64,000 bases of DNA from Paguma larvata (GCA_030068075.1 CM057825.1:79685123-79749122); one strand, 5' to 3'. Shown: positions 1 through 12,005, counted from the stretch's first letter. Made by a program: numbers and translations. The notes: generated by a model from the sequence alone, not told the origin.

Positions 1-1023
1 GGTCTGCTGTTGGTAGTGTCTCTAAATGCCTAGCAGAAACAAATGCAATTTTTCTTTAAACTAGACTTGAATCCAGGACAACAGCAATTTAATATGCAAT
101 CTCATTTCAAAGATGACCAATAAAAAAGGTGCATCTTAGAACTGATGGAAAATAGTTAATCTTCTAGTCAGTCTTAAATGCAGAGAGGCTTCATATTTAC
201 CTGAGTAACTTTTAAAAATACTTATTACTAGGATGCATACCAATGATTCTTATACAGTTGGGCCTGAAGCAGATTCCTGGAATCTCTATCTTAACAAGCT
301 ACCCAAGGCTTTTTCTTACAAAATCAGAAGAGATACCAAGACATCAGGATCGGTCTATACCATCCACTGAAAACTACTGGAGACAATAAAGAACAGTAGG
401 ATTTTAATCCAGAGAATAATTTGATCAGACTGACACTTTAGGAAGACCACTCTGGTGCTGGTGGACTTTGTTGAGAAGACATTAGAAGACGGTAAGGAAA
501 GGTGATGGAGGGATAGTAAATATAGCAGGAGATTAGTAAAATAGTTCTAAGGCAAGAGACGGTGATTGTTTAAGTACCAACAATGGGGAGAAAAGTAATA
601 ATATCAAGGAGACAGAAACAGAATTTTATAAAAATTAGATGTAGGTAGAGGGGTAAAATCTAATTCTAAAAAACTTCTGAAGGCTCACCTCTAATCAGCA
701 TTATAGCCACCAGACCTTTAAAAAGAAATCTTAAATTTGAGTACAGTAATCCATCAACTTTTAGTTGTATAATAAAGTCTAAGTGCCACACCAAATCCTA
801 ATCTACATAAACATCAAATGTTCCAAATGCAACTAACGCTCAAAATGATCTCCAAGTTCAGATGTGACGCATACAGAGATTTTATTCCTTAATGTTTTAC
901 ATTTCTATTAATCAGTGAGTGTGAACTGAAAAATTAACATCTTTTTGGGCATAATAAAGAAAGGATTTTCATTGGTTGATAAACTTAAATTACAAACAGA
1001 AAACAATGAATCAACGAACTTAC
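1..1023 (-). other. EPC2: EPC2 intron 2 (5' part only)
   Basis: This stretch lies beyond the exon 2 donor, so it is the start of EPC2 intron 2; the acceptor is outside the window. The GTAAGT donor occupies 1018-1023 on the minus strand. The stretch about 415-570 resembles an old dispersed mammalian repeat, but I cannot name the family. The rest is AT-rich with no ORF or exon I can support. Confidence 0.85.
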
Positions 1024-1183
1024 GCTGAATATGAATGAACTGTTTTGGCTGCTTAAACTCTCCTTTGTACAAGCGATTGTAATAGTTGACGTTGCTCTCT
1101 GCCTCCGGAACTGGAATGACCATGCTCTCTTTTTTTTCTCTAAACACTTGCTGGGCTGAAATAGCTCGCTGTAAGTGATGTTC
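1024..1183 (-). CDS. EPC2: EPC2 exon 2 (codons 52-104 plus one base)
   Basis: This exon codes for part of the N-terminal EPcA (enhancer of polycomb A) domain. In yeast Epl1 and vertebrate EPC1/2 this domain holds the catalytic module of the NuA4/TIP60 histone acetyltransferase together. The minus strand reads TTTTCCAG, then GAACATCACTTACAG (EHHLQ), and runs through VFREKKESMVIPVPEAESN and FKQPKQFIHIQ to a perfect GTAAGT donor. Length is 160 bp: 53 codons plus the first base of the next (intron phase 1). YYNRLYKGEF and VFREKKESM match EPC2; EPC1 differs at these places (recalled from the known proteins, not searched). Exon 1 ends in phase 0 and this exon starts in phase 0, so the two join in frame. 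An apparent ATG-started ORF here only reflects an internal reading frame running past the donor. Confidence 0.96.
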
Positions 1184-1779
1184 CTGGAAAATGTAAAGTA
1201 GGCAACATAAGTCGTTTTAATAATGTTAATTCAATGCATAATTCTATTTAAAATTTACTTTGTTAATAACTGCAAGGTGCTTTAAGAATTATTTATAAAG
1301 GGTTCCTTCACCAGAGAACTATAGAAAACATTGCCATTGATGTCTCTTTAATGCTGCGTTCATCCTGATATCACCTTAGATGTTTGTAACTTTAGTAAGT
1401 AGAATTTTCTTTAAAGATTAAATATACACATATTCACAAACTAGAATTTAACATCTCAATTACAAGAAAATTGATCCTCCGCTAAATTAACAGAGGTGTT
1501 TGGCACCAATACCAGAATACAGGAAAATATGCAAATGACAGGAAAAGAATTGTGTCACAGGTTTTAATTATCTTCTGCATTTACACACCTGAAACTTTAA
1601 CAGCATAAACTACTGAATGACTAAAAAATAAATAAATAAATCATGTTCAACAGACTATATTACTATCACAGCAGGAAATATTTCTAAACTAAGGTTAAAC
1701 AAAAGTTCCTATGAAATACATCTTGATTCTAGTAACTTCCATTGTACCTCTACCACTTAATGCCTACTTTCTCCCAACC

Positions 1780-2060
1780 ACAGAAGAGACCATTGCCATT
1801 CCCAACAAAGCAGTATTACTTTGTGGAAGGCAAATTAGGTCACGTCACTCCCCAGTAGATCCTCTTCATACTCAGATTAAAATTATCACTAATTTATAAG
1901 GTCTTATTTCTCTCTGACTTCTCTCTACCCACCGTTATCCTAGCCACACTACCTCTCCTTAAGGTTCCTAAATTGTCAAATGCTTCTGAAATTCCTTCAA
2001 GTCTCAACTTATCAGAGAGGCCTTCTGTGATTTCTTTATCTGAAAGATAAAAGAGTACTG
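1780..2060 (+). mobile_element. Ancient L2 LINE remnant
   Basis: The strand carries decayed L2 3'-end hallmarks: a run of CT-rich phrases, then 'agaggccttctgtgatttc', which resembles the L2 GAGGCCTTCCCTGA segment. The flanking 1184-1780 and 2060-2340 show nothing clear; 2090-2150 resembles another ancient dispersed repeat. Family call is from memory. Confidence 0.4.
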
Positions 2061-2353
2061 GCTAAGAATTTTTTTTATCAGTGTCATTCTTTCAACACAT
2101 TTCAGAGCACCTATTAGACACCAGATTCTACTCCTATTACTCAGAATTGTTAAGAGTAAGTGAGAGACAGACTCTGCTATTAAGAAACGTAGCTAGTAGG
2201 AGAGAGATCTAAGCATGCAATCACGTTTGGGCTTGACAAGCATGTCCCCTTCTCGATTAGTCAAACACTGTCTAAGGAGAATGGAGAACTATATCCAAAG
2301 AAAGTTAAATCTAAACTAAGACTTTCAGGATCAATAGGGATTTATCAAGGCAA

Positions 2354-2678
2354 AAGAGAGGGGAGGGGAGGGAAGGGGAGGAAAGGAAGGAGGAAGGAGG
2401 AAGGAGGGAGGAGGGAGGAGGGAGGGAGGAGGGAGGGAGGAGGGAGGGGGGGAGGGAGGAAGGAGGGGGGAGGGAGGGAGGAAGGAGGGGGGAGGGAGGG
2501 AGGAAGGAGGGAGGAGCGGAGGAGGGAGGAAGGAGGGAGGGAGGAAGGAAGGAAGGGAGGAGGGAGGGAGGAAGGAAGGGAGGAGGGAGGGAGGAAGGAA
2601 GGGAGGGAGGGAGGAAGGAAGGGAGGGAGGGAGGGAGGGAGGGAGGGAGGAAGGAAGGGAGGGAAGGGAGGAAGGAAG
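2354..2678 (+). repeat. Long polypurine tract (GGA/GGGA/GGAA)n
   Basis: About 325 bp are almost purely A and G, built from irregular GGAAGGAGGGAGG units that become regular GGGA repeats near 2620-2650. The opposite strand is polypyrimidine, which creates the artificial Pro/Ser/Leu ORFs here. Such tracts can form triplex (H-DNA) or G-rich structures and often vary in length. It lies about 1.2 kb upstream, in the EPC2 sense, of the exon 2 acceptor. On the EPC2 transcript it would be CU-rich. Confidence 0.95.
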
Positions 2679-2679
2679 A

Positions 2680-4060
2680 TTCCAGGCAGAGAAAACACAA
2701 TGTCCAAAATGGACAAAAGCTCAGAGACATTCGATAAAAGGCAAGCAGTTGAGGTAACAGACAGGCAGGTGGGTGCTGGCTTAGAATTGAAGAGTTTCTC
2801 CATTTTCCATACCAGGAAGAAATACATTTTCTTCAAAGGGTGGGATCCCAAGTTGGATCATTAAATATACTTCCCTATACAAATATTACTATCAGTTTAG
2901 AGTCTATTAGTAGTAAATTTCTGAGTTAACTAAAAAATTGTGAGAGGATCAAAAACACCCACAAACAGCATCAAGAAATGAGGAAAACCAGGTTTTGAAA
3001 GAAGAATTTCTGCGTAATTTAAGCCTATTCTTTCCTATTACCTCGCTGACATTTCACCCCTCCAGGTCAAATTAAGTGATCCAATATGTAATGGCACCTT
3101 GTATTTATTTAGTGTTTTATACCTCTCAAGGTACATCCACAATCACACGCTTATTGGTATTAGCTCCTCAAAATTTTGAGACAGGGATAGATAGTATCAC
3201 ACACATTGATGAAACTCAAGAAACAAATGATTTGCTCTTAGTTGTGGTATAAATTACATGAGGGAGTCAATTTTCAGGACCCAACTTAAGTGTTCTTTGA
3301 TTATTCCATCTTTACTAGAAGGTGCTGTTAAAAATAAAAAAGCATGATCTCTCATTGCTAGTAATCTAGAAATATGGTTGACAAGAGAGAACTGAGTTAA
3401 CTGGTAATACATTTTTGATTTGAAGAGATTCTTTTGATATATTCTTTCTCCTTTAAGTACAAAACATTTCTAGGTATTATCCAATTATTGAAATATATCT
3501 TTAATAGATGAAGATTAATATTAGTTTAATTTTACATGTGAGGAAATTTAAAAATAGATTGTAGATGACTCTTCTTGTCAACACAGCTGGCAAGTGACAG
3601 AGCTGCAGCCAGAAATTAAGGGGCCAGACCATGACACACTCCCCCATCTTAATTTACAGACCGAATTTAGCTCTAAAAATAAATTCTCAGCTATCATTTC
3701 CTTCCCCATATTATCATTCAGCCTCTCAACCTAAAAACTCAGAAAAAAACAACAATAATATGGCTTCTAGAGGCCTGTGCTTCATATAATAACCACAGCC
3801 AGTGACAAATACACAAATCCTATAAGCAGATATGAGAATTTTCATTTGTCTTCATAAGGCCAAGCAGTTGACAGGAATAATGTTAATTCCCTGTTACATG
3901 CTGCATTATATGCTGGTGAGGTTACTTGGGTTTTTAAAAGCATATTAAAAACCAAGCCTGACTTGATTTCTTTTCCAATAAGAAGGCATTCTTTTGACCC
4001 ACCAACTCCATTATGAAATTCATCAAAGGCAACATACAAACGGGCAACAATGACTAAATA
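2680..4060. other. Unassigned intronic sequence with faint MIR traces
   Basis: No ORF or young repeat was recognised. About 3095-3250 and 3560-3640 (minus sense) resemble decayed MIR SINE sequence: a 'tatttatttagtg...ctcaag' region and 'cacagctggcaagtgacagag'. The remainder looks unique. Confidence 0.5.
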
Positions 4061-4062
4061 AA

Positions 4063-4277
4063 ATGCTCATCGGAGTGGCTCCATTGATTAAGCATCTGAC
4101 TCTCCATTTTGGCTCAGTTCATGATCTCAACGGTTTTAAGATCAAGCCCCGCATTGGGCTCTGCACTAAGCATCGAGCCTGCCTGGGATTCTCTTTCTCT
4201 CTCATCCTCTGGCTCTCTCCCCCAAGTGCTCTCTCATTAAAATAAGTAAATATTAAATAATAATAATAATAATAAAT
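4063..4277 (+). mobile_element. Carnivore tRNA-derived SINE, diverged
   Basis: A full-length but diverged copy: 'gagtggctccattgattaagcatctgac' head region (box A), 'tcatgatctcaacgg' and 'gatcaagcc' (box B), CT-rich region and an A-rich tail ending in a (TAA)n microsatellite at about 4254-4276. Confidence 0.9.
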
Positions 4278-5300
4278 GGAAATATCACCAAAAAATCCCA
4301 TGAAGTCTAATGGAAATAAGTAGGGAATTAGTTCTAAAAATTGTGTTATACACATAAATTGGAACTCTTAGGTAGTAGTGCAAACCAACTAGTGCAGATC
4401 TCTACTAATCTGAAAAGATGTCAGGATACTAAGTAAAAAAGTGGATTATGAAATAACATGTACAAATATAAACAAATATGTATGCAGAGAAAACACACTG
4501 GAAGAACAGAGTCTTTTATATACCACAAAATACTTTTTAGGTGGGCCTTATAGTCTTTGGTGTGTCTGCTCTCTATTTTCTAAAGTAAAATCTGTATTAC
4601 TTTTATAAGTTTAAATAGTGATATAAAAGCTTTGCATTTTAAATAAAGGGAGACCACCAAAATACACAAAGTCACTTCTTATGATTACTCTGGCATTCTA
4701 AAATATCCTTTTGAAACTTACTATATTATACCTAAACATTTTTTGTCTTCCTAGATATTTACATTCTCTGTACCTTTTGTTTTTCCTAGTAACATGTGAA
4801 ATTATATGATAAACCATTAAAAGAAAATGGAAAGACTAAATAACTCATGACTTTTAGTAATATACAATATGTACCAAGCACAATCCTGCAAAGTGCTGGG
4901 TAGAATTTTGTTTTGTTTGGAGATGAGTAAACTAAAGTTCTGTGGCCACATTGGTAGAAACCAGCAGTTCTGAAATGTGAATCTTTGTATGTGTGTCTCT
5001 ATTCCATCTTAGGCTCAAGCCCCAACTTGTTGGGTCTTAGAATGTATCAATTGAGATAGGCAGCATACAAAATCAAATATTATTCATTGGTATTTTAAAA
5101 ATTCACCTGCAAAATCCCCAGCTAAAGATAGCAAACTGAATGACTACATTTATCTACTTCACCACCCTGCAATAGTAAACTTACCAGTAAAGGACTAAGA
5201 AGCTTATGAAGCCACAATAACAGAGAGAATGAAAAATACTCCATCAGTACAAAACAAGGTGCAGCAAATTCTAGGAGATCAAAATCAAAAGATTAAGTAT
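4278..5300. other. Unassigned intronic sequence
   Basis: AT-rich sequence with no coding signal or repeat family I can name with confidence. Confidence 0.5.
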
Positions 5301-6560
5301 TGAATCCTTGCAGAGGAAGGAAAAGATAAAAACTGAGTCCATCTGTCCTGCGGAAAACAAGATAATGGATTTTGAAACACTAGCTAAAAACAGCTAGAAT
5401 AAGACAAGCCCTCCTTGCCTAATTCCTCAAAAAGGAGATCATTCTACACAGACAGAAGAGGGCACCACAGATCCGGTAAAATCGAACCACACTTAACCTA
5501 CAAAAATGAAGAGAAAATCTAGGAACGTATTGTTATTAAAGTAAAATTTTAAAAGAAGATGCAACTATGGTTCTATTATATTTCCCTCCACTCTGCATGA
5601 GGGAGGAACAGAAAAAAAACTTCAAGAAAAATGCACCGAACTTAAATATGCCCCAAGGAAGCATTTAGGGATATGAAAAATACCTCTGAATCAGAAACTC
5701 AAAAACTAAGATCAGAGGGGAGTAAAAGACTCAGGAAAAAATGGGAAGAGTTAACTAACTCAGGAAAAAAAGAACAATTCTCTCAGAGATGAAAACTGAA
5801 ATTACTAGTAGACAGGTACAAAATATACTCAAACAAAAATGTGTTGCATAAAGGTTGTCGAATGACCAAGAAAATGAAAATGAGGTAAAGAAAGTAGTAA
5901 AATGAGTAAGAAAGATGGTAAGATGTAGAAAGAGACAAAGAAGGAATGACAGTCATATAAGTGGAGTCCTGATGAAGAAAAACGATGCAACAGAATATTT
6001 AAAACAACACCCCCCCTCCAAATGTCTGGAAATAAGATATGAATCTGCATATTGAAAAAAGCCCACCAGGGAGTAAGATGGCACACAAGAACCTGCACCA
6101 CCACAGACACAATCTGACAATGCTTGGTGCAAACAGGAGAAAAAACTCTGCTCACAGCTTCTCTCTTGGGAGGAAAAGAGAAGAGTAGAAAGCACATCCA
6201 ACATTCCAGCTTTTTAGGAAACTGCCCAAGGGACTATAACTTCTGTCTCCCCCTAAAGGAGACAGCTGATTGAACCAGCATTCTTTGGATGCCTGGTAAC
6301 TGTGGAGAACAAAAGAGAGCTCTAGCTCGGAGCCTTGTTGCAGCACCAAAGGAGGTATAGTACTATAGAGTGACACCAAGGGGAGCTGAAGATTACAAGC
6401 TCCTGAAAAAACTAACAACACTCTCTAACTGGGAAATTATATGCACATGGCCAGAGAAGATGCATCTCCAGAAAAGGGCTTCCAGACTCCCTATCTGGCT
6501 AAATGAAAAAAGTCTTCCCTGGTATGAAGCCAATACCACACTGGGAGAGGTGGCTGTTTT
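5300..6560 (+). mobile_element. Probable 5' region of an old L1/HAL1-type LINE
   Basis: Phrases such as 'aaaactaagatcagagggg', 'gtaaaagactcaggaaaaaa' and 'aactgcccaagggactataac' resemble 5' regions of old mammalian L1M/HAL1 elements. It lies directly upstream of better-recognised L1 sequence in the same direction. Several short ORFs here are not conserved in frame. The family assignment is tentative. Confidence 0.4.
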
Positions 6561-6577
6561 TTAAAATGCACAAATTA

Positions 6578-6690
6578 GGGCAGCTGGCTGGCTCCGTAGG
6601 AAGAGCATGTGACTCTTGCTCTCGGGGTCATGGGTTCAAACTCCACCTTAGGTGTGGAGATTACAAAAATAAACATTTTTTAAAAAATTT
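6578..6690 (+). mobile_element. Short-type carnivore tRNA SINE
   Basis: The older, short SINE type: 'gggcagctggctggctc' head, 'tctcggggtcatgggttcaa' with box B, then 'ggtgtggagattac' and an A-rich tail. Near-identical flanks (aaaatgcacaaatta at 6563-6577, aaaatgtgcaaatta at 6931-6945) bracket this element together with the next SINE. That suggests the next SINE inserted into this one's tail. Confidence 0.88.
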
Positions 6691-6701
6691 TTGAAATCTA
6701 G

Positions 6702-6930
6702 GAGCACCTGGGTGGCTCAGATGGTTAAGTGTCCAACTTCGACTCAGGTCATGATCTCATGGTTCACAAGTTTAAGCCCTGCTTCGGGCTCTGTGCTGAC
6801 AGCTCAGAGCCTGGAGCCTGCTTCATATTCTATTTCTCCCTCTCTCTCTGCCCCTCCTCTGCTCATGCTCTCTCTCTCTCTCAAAAACAAATAAAAACAT
6901 TAAAAAATAAAATTTTTTAAAAGCTAAAAA
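6702..6930 (+). mobile_element. Feliform tRNA SINE, full length
   Basis: Complete copy: 'ggagcacctgggtggctcag' head, 'catgatctcatggttca', 'tgctgacagctcagagcctg', CT-rich region and A-rich tail. It sits in the tail of the short SINE before it. ORFs reading MAQMVK... here are antisense or sense readings of the SINE only. Confidence 0.93.
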
Positions 6931-6945
6931 AAAATGTGCAAATTA

Positions 6946-9700
6946 TAACAAAAAACAAGATGCGTGAAGAAACAGAAACATAGCTAAATCAAAGAACAAA
7001 ATGTATCTCCCCAAAATGACCCTAAAGAAATGGAGATATGTGAATTATTTGACAACAAAGTTTAAAATACTTAATAAAGCTCAACATGCTACAAAAAAAA
7101 CCATAAATAGGCAGCTAAATGAAATCAGGGAAACTGATGCATGAACAAAATGAGAATAGCAACAAAGAGATAGGAAAAACAAAACACCCAAACAAACAGA
7201 AATTATGGAGATGAAGATTACACTAACTTACTTGAAAAATCCACCAGAGGGATTCAAAAGCATTCTTCATCAAGCAGAGGAAAGAATTAGTAAACTCAAA
7301 AATAGATCATTTTAAATGATTTGCTCAGAGGAACCGAAAACGGGGGGAAAATGAAGAAAGCCCATGAGATTTATATGACACTAATAATAGACCAATAAAT
7401 GCTTTAATGAACCAAAAGGAGAAAAGAGAAAGGAGCAGAAAGCTCGTTTAAAGAAATAATGACTGAAAATGAAATCTGGGGAAGGATATGGACACTCGAA
7501 TTAAAAAAGCTCAAATAATGCCAACAAAGATGAATTCAAAGAAGCCCACACTAAGACACATCGTAATCAAACCGTCAAAAGTGCAAAGATAAAGAGGGAA
7601 TCTTGAAAGCAGCAAGGGAAAAGCAAGTCATCATGTACAAGGGAACACCCATGAAATTATCAGCAATTTCTCATCAGAAATATTACCAGCCAGAAAGGCT
7701 AATATATTCAAACCACTGGAAAAAAATGCCAACCAAGATACTGTATCTGGAAAAACTGTCCTTCAAAAATGAAGAAAGAATAAAAACCCACCCAGGTCAA
7801 CAACAGATGAGGGAATTCATCTCTATTAGACCTACCTTGTAAGAATTGCTAAAAGGAATCCCTTCAAGTTGAAACAAAAAGACACTAGACAGCAAAACAA
7901 AAATATTCAAAAACACTAAACTCTCTGATAAAGGTATATATACATAGACAAATACAGAATCTTGGAATACTGTAATGATGGCGCATAAGTCACTTTTAAT
8001 TCTAGTATAGAACTTAAAAGACAAAAGCATAAAAATAAGTATTAAATGTAAAACTATGTTGAGACACAAAACATACAAAGATTTAATTTGTGACGTCAAT
8101 TACTTTAAAGCAGGGAAAGAGATGTAAACAGCTTAAGCTTTACTACGTGACTAAATTTATGAGTTTAAAAAAGACTGTTAGATCTATACAAAGTTTTATG
8201 GAATACCTATGGTTTACACAAAACAAATACCTACAGAGGATCCACAGAAGAAAATGAGAAAAGAATCAAAGCAGGTCACTTTGTGTTAATGAAACACAAA
8301 GGAAGAGTAGCAAAACAGGAAAAGACAAAATAACTATAAAACAAACAGAAAACAATAAAATGGCAAGAGTAAGTCCCTCACTATTAGTAATTACTCTAAA
8401 TGTAAGTGGATTAAACTCTTCAATCAAAAAACATAGAGTAAATGGGCCACCTGGGTGGCTCAGTCAGTTAAGCAGGTAAGCATCTAACTTTGACTCAGAT
8501 CATGACCACACGGTTTATGAGTTTAAGTCCCATATTGGGCTCTCTGCTGTCAGCACAGAGCCTGCTCTGAATCTTGTCTCCCTTTCTGCCCCTCTCCCAC
8601 TCTCTCTCTCTCTCTCTCCTTCTTTCCCACATGCACAATCTCTCAAAAATAAACAAACACACATACAAAAAAAGATTAAAAAAAAAAAACAAAGTGACTG
8701 AACACACTAAAAAACAAGATCTAACTACAGACTGTCTACAAGGCACTCACTTTAGATATAAGCACATACATACCCATAAATAAAGGGATGAAAAAACATA
8801 TTCTATGCAAATAGTAACCAAAAAAGAACAGGGGTGGCCATACCTAGATCAAAAGATATTACACAATGAAAAATCAGTCAGCTCACTAGAAAACTGTAAC
8901 ACTTATGAATATATACTATATGCACCTAACAGCAGAGCACCCAAATATATGAAACAATGACAGAATTGAAAGGAGAAAAAGAAAAACAGTAGATTTCAAG
9001 ACCCCACTGTAAATAATGGATAAATTAACCAGAGTATCAATAAGGAAAGAGAGGACTTAACAACACTAGAGAGCAAATAAACCTAACATACATCTACAGA
9101 ACACTCCATGCAACCGCAGCAGAAAACACATTTTTCTCAAGCACACACAGAACATTCTCCAGGACAGATCACATGTTAGGAAGGAAATTATACAGATTAG
9201 AGCAGAAATAAGTAGAAGAGACAAAAGAACAAAACAAAATTAATGAAACTAAAAATTGTTTGGAAAAAGCCAAAAAAAAAAGACACGACTGTAGCTATCT
9301 GAACTAACAAAGAGAAAAGTCCCCCAAACCAGAAAAAGATGACATTAAATGAGAAAAAGAATCATAAGAGACTACTGCAAATATTTATGAACCAACAAAC
9401 AGGGCATCTAGAGGAAACAGACAAATTTCTAGAAACATACAGCCTACCAAGACTAAATCATAACAAATAAAAACTCTAAGCAAACCTGTAACTAGGAAGC
9501 ATATTAACTCAATAATCAAATACATTCCAAGGTATTTGAAAAGAAAAGCTCCACACAGATGGATGGCTCCACTGGTGAATTCTATCAACATTTAAAGAAT
9601 TAATACCACTCCTTCTCAAGTTCTTACCAAATAATTGAGGAGGAAAATCTTCTAATTCATTTAACAAGGCCAGTACACCTGATACCAGAACCAGACAAGT
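6946..9700 (+). mobile_element. Old L1 LINE: ORF1 region and start of ORF2 (endonuclease)
   Basis: The sequence follows an old L1M-type element in order. About 7590-7860 holds the ORF1-end segment (gaaagcagcaagggaaaagc, tactgtatctggaaaaactg, agacctaccttgtaag). About 8360-8430 holds the ORF2 start (taagtggattaaactct). About 8700-9130 is the ORF2 endonuclease region (ggggtggccatacctag). Many frameshifts and stops make it dead. The direction is antisense to EPC2. A SINE interrupts it at 8442-8692. Confidence 0.8.
8442..8692 (+). mobile_element. Feliform tRNA SINE inserted in L1
   Basis: Has 'ccacctgggtggctcagtca', 'gctgtcagcacagagcctgctc', a (CT)n stretch and a long A tail ending in about ten A. 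It interrupts the ORF2 start of the surrounding L1, so it is younger than that L1. Confidence 0.92.
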
Positions 9701-10237
9701 ACTACAAGGGGAGGTGGGAAAAATGAGTGAAGGTGGTCAAAAGGTACAAACTCTCAATTATAATTTTAGTAAATTCTGGGGATGTAATGTACAACATGGT
9801 GACCAAAGTTAAAAATATTGTACTATATCCTTGAAAGCTGCTAGGAAAGGAACTCTTAAAAGTTACTAAAAAATGCTTATGGACTGTAATACTTAATACA
9901 AGAACTACCATAGGATCCAGCAATCCCACTTACAGGTATATATCCAAAAGAACTGAAAACAGAATTTAGAAGAGACATTTGCATATCCACATTCGGTACA
10001 GTGTCTTTTGCAACAGCCAGTGGTCAAAGGAACCCAAATGTTTACTAACAAATGAACAGAAAAACGAAATGTGGTATACACATATAACGGAATATCAGTC
10101 AGTCTTAAATGAAAGGAAATTCTGACAGATGCTATAACATGGATGAACCCTGAGGACATTATGCTAAGTAAAAAAAGCCAGTCCTGATCACAAAAAGACC
10201 AATATTGCAAGATTTCACTTAAGTGTGGTCTAAAGTA

Positions 10238-10579
10238 AACTTTTTAAAAAAGATTTTATTCTATTAAAAACAATTTTTAGTGTTTATTTTTGAAAGAGAA
10301 AGAGAAGAGAAAGAGAAAGCATGCCAGCAGGGAGAGGGGGAGAGAGAGAGGAAAACAGGTTTAAGGCTCGGAGCTTTCAGTACAGAGCTCAACGCATGGC
10401 TTGAAATCACGAACTTGATCATGACCTGAGCTGAAGTCAGATGTTTAACTGACTGAGCCCCCCCAGCCACTCCTAAAAAGACTCATATTTAAAGAAATCT
10501 CTACGCCTAACATGGTGCTCAAACTCACAACCCCAAGATCAAGACTTGCAGGCTCTACTGACTAGGCCAGCCAGGTGCC
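10238..10579 (-). mobile_element. Short-type tRNA SINE split by a younger SINE
   Basis: The minus-strand short SINE starts with its A tail (as T) near 10240-10262 and continues at 10476-10579 with 'ccccaagatcaagacttgca' and a 'gccagccaggtgcct' head. A target duplication TCTAAAGTA at 10229-10237 and 10580-10588 flanks the whole. The interruption is a full feliform SINE. Confidence 0.88.
10266..10473 (-). mobile_element. Feliform tRNA SINE nested in an older SINE
   Basis: Minus-strand copy: T-rich end 'tttttagtgtttatttttga', GA-rich region, 'catgacctgagctgaagtca' and head 'ctgagccccccagccactcc'. It lies inside the short-type SINE and so is younger. Confidence 0.9.
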
Positions 10580-10824
10580 TCTAAAGTAGTCAAATTTTTA
10601 AAAATAGAAAGTAGAATGGTAGTTGCTAGGGACTGGAAGAAGAGGAAAAAAGAAGCTGTTGTTTAATGGGTATAGTTCAGTTTTCCAAGAAGAAAAAAGT
10701 GCTAGATATCTGTTGCATAACACTGCATATAGTTAACACTACTATGTTTATACTTAAATATGGTTTAGATGGAAAACTTTAGGTTATGAGTTCTTCACCA
10801 CAACATTAAAAAAAAAAAGCTTAT

Positions 10825-11430
10825 TAAGTCCCTGGCAGAAGTAATCCAGAACAACAACCAATTCTGACATATATTTGAAAAAAACCATTTCAAAACTAAT
10901 GAAAAAAATCCTCAAGGCCTCTAAATAAATGATAGTAACAATAATAGTATTTATTATAAATTAATTTAGTACAATAACTCAAATGGCAAGAATAAAATCA
11001 GACTTCTAAAACAACATATAATGCAAATCACAATGAAGCAACATTTTTATTTTTTTAAATTTTTTTAATGTTTATTTATTATTTTTGAGAGAGAGAGAGA
11101 GGCAGAATATAAGCAGGAGAGGAGCAGAAAGAGGGGGAGACACAGAATCCGAAGCAGGCTCCAGGCTGAGCCGTCAGCACAGAGCCTGACGCCGGGCTTG
11201 ATCTCACGAACTGCGAGATCATGACCTGAGCCCAAGTCGGACGCTTAACCAACTGAGCCACCCAGATGCCTCTGAAGCAACATTTTTAGAAAGCTCAATG
11301 AATGAAAGGTATGACCCAAGGATTTTATACCCAGCTAAGCTATATCAAGGCAACAGAAGGAACTTAAGAATATTGGGCTCTTTTGACAAATCTGCTAGAA
11401 TGTCACTGTTAAACAAAAATACAATGCAAG
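10825..11430 (+). mobile_element. Probable L1/HAL1 ORF1-region fragment
   Basis: Around 11281-11400 'aaggattttatacccagcta' and 'gctatatcaaggcaacagaa' resemble the HAL1/L1 5'-half segment that usually reads AGGATTTTATACCCAGC. The part before the SINE (10825-11034) is only weakly L1-like. Confidence 0.45.
11050..11272 (-). mobile_element. Feliform tRNA SINE with a perfect 16-bp target duplication
   Basis: Full minus-strand copy. The duplication TGAAGCAACATTTTTA is exact at 11034-11049 and 11273-11288. The internal sequence is close to the feliform consensus (ctgagccgtcagcacagagc, ccaactgagccacccagatg). Confidence 0.96.
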
Positions 11431-11434
11431 CCAC

Positions 11435-11705
11435 ACATGAGTCATATATTTAAATTTTCTAGTAGTTACACTTAAAAAAGTAAAAAAGCAGATGAAATTA
11501 ATTTTAATAATTTAAGCCAATATACACATCTATAACATTATCATTTCAACATGCCATCAATACAAAAATGTGTGAAGATACTTTACATTTTTTTCTCCCA
11601 TACCAAAATCTAGTGTGTACTTTACATGTATAGAAATCTAAATTCAGACTAGCCATATTTCAAGTGCTCAATAGCCACATAGAACTACTAGTTAGACAGT
11701 GTAAT
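11435..11705. mobile_element. Probable old DNA-transposon MITE remnant
   Basis: The stretch resembles a common AT-rich mammalian interspersed repeat that ends in 'catttcaagtgctcaatagc' and starts with the mirrored 'aagccacacatgag'. I believe it is a hAT-like non-autonomous DNA transposon but cannot name the family securely. 11706-11870 shows nothing clear. Confidence 0.45.
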
Positions 11706-11872
11706 CCATCTTTATCTTGCCTTCATCCAACCAAGAGACAACTGGTAAACTAATAAAATTTTTCTTACAAACATAAACACACACCTCTCAAAGATGGTAA
11801 AAGGATGAAAGACTAATGTATAAACATCTGCACGCTAAAGTGGAAATAACGCAACTAAAAACAGAAGTAGGG

Positions 11873-12005
11873 AGGTGCCTGGGTGGCTCAACAGTTGACG
11901 GTCCAACTTTGGTTCAGGTCATGGTCTCATGATTCATGAGTTCATGCTCTACATCAGGCTGACTGTTGTCAAGGAGAGCCCACTTCAGATCCTGTCTGAA
12001 GGAAG
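11873..12005 (+). mobile_element. Feliform tRNA SINE, 3'-shortened
   Basis: The head (aggtgcctgggtggctcaac) and box B region are clear up to about 12000. The CT-rich region and tail are missing or rearranged where L1 sequence begins. Confidence 0.82.

Larger units (their letters stand above)
9700..10819 (+). mobile_element. Old L1 LINE: 3' UTR and ORF2 C-terminal fragments
   Basis: About 9715-9890 resembles an L1M 3' UTR (ggtggtcaaaaggtacaaac, tgtaatgtacaacatggtga). About 9900-10215 is the ORF2 C-terminal region (ccataggatccagcaatccc, atgtggtatacacatataac). It resumes after SINE insertions at 10589 and ends in an A run at about 10808-10818. It appears to be more than one fragment, all plus strand. 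Confidence 0.8.

Noticed and set aside
908..1147. EPC2 exon 2 as a separate small protein starting MFREKK
   Set aside because: There is no ATG in the exon at that point in normal EPC2: the reading frame enters from the splice acceptor at 1184. The ORF also runs past the true donor into intron 2.
2311..2851. Two overlapping minus-strand ORFs rich in Pro, Leu and Ser
   Set aside because: They are translations of the polypurine/polypyrimidine tract in two frames, not proteins.
7603..7842. 79-codon ORF starting MKAAREKQVI
   Set aside because: This is part of the ORF1 region of a dead L1 element. Similar L1-derived ORFs at 21265-21669, 34456-34800 and elsewhere were left out for the same reason.
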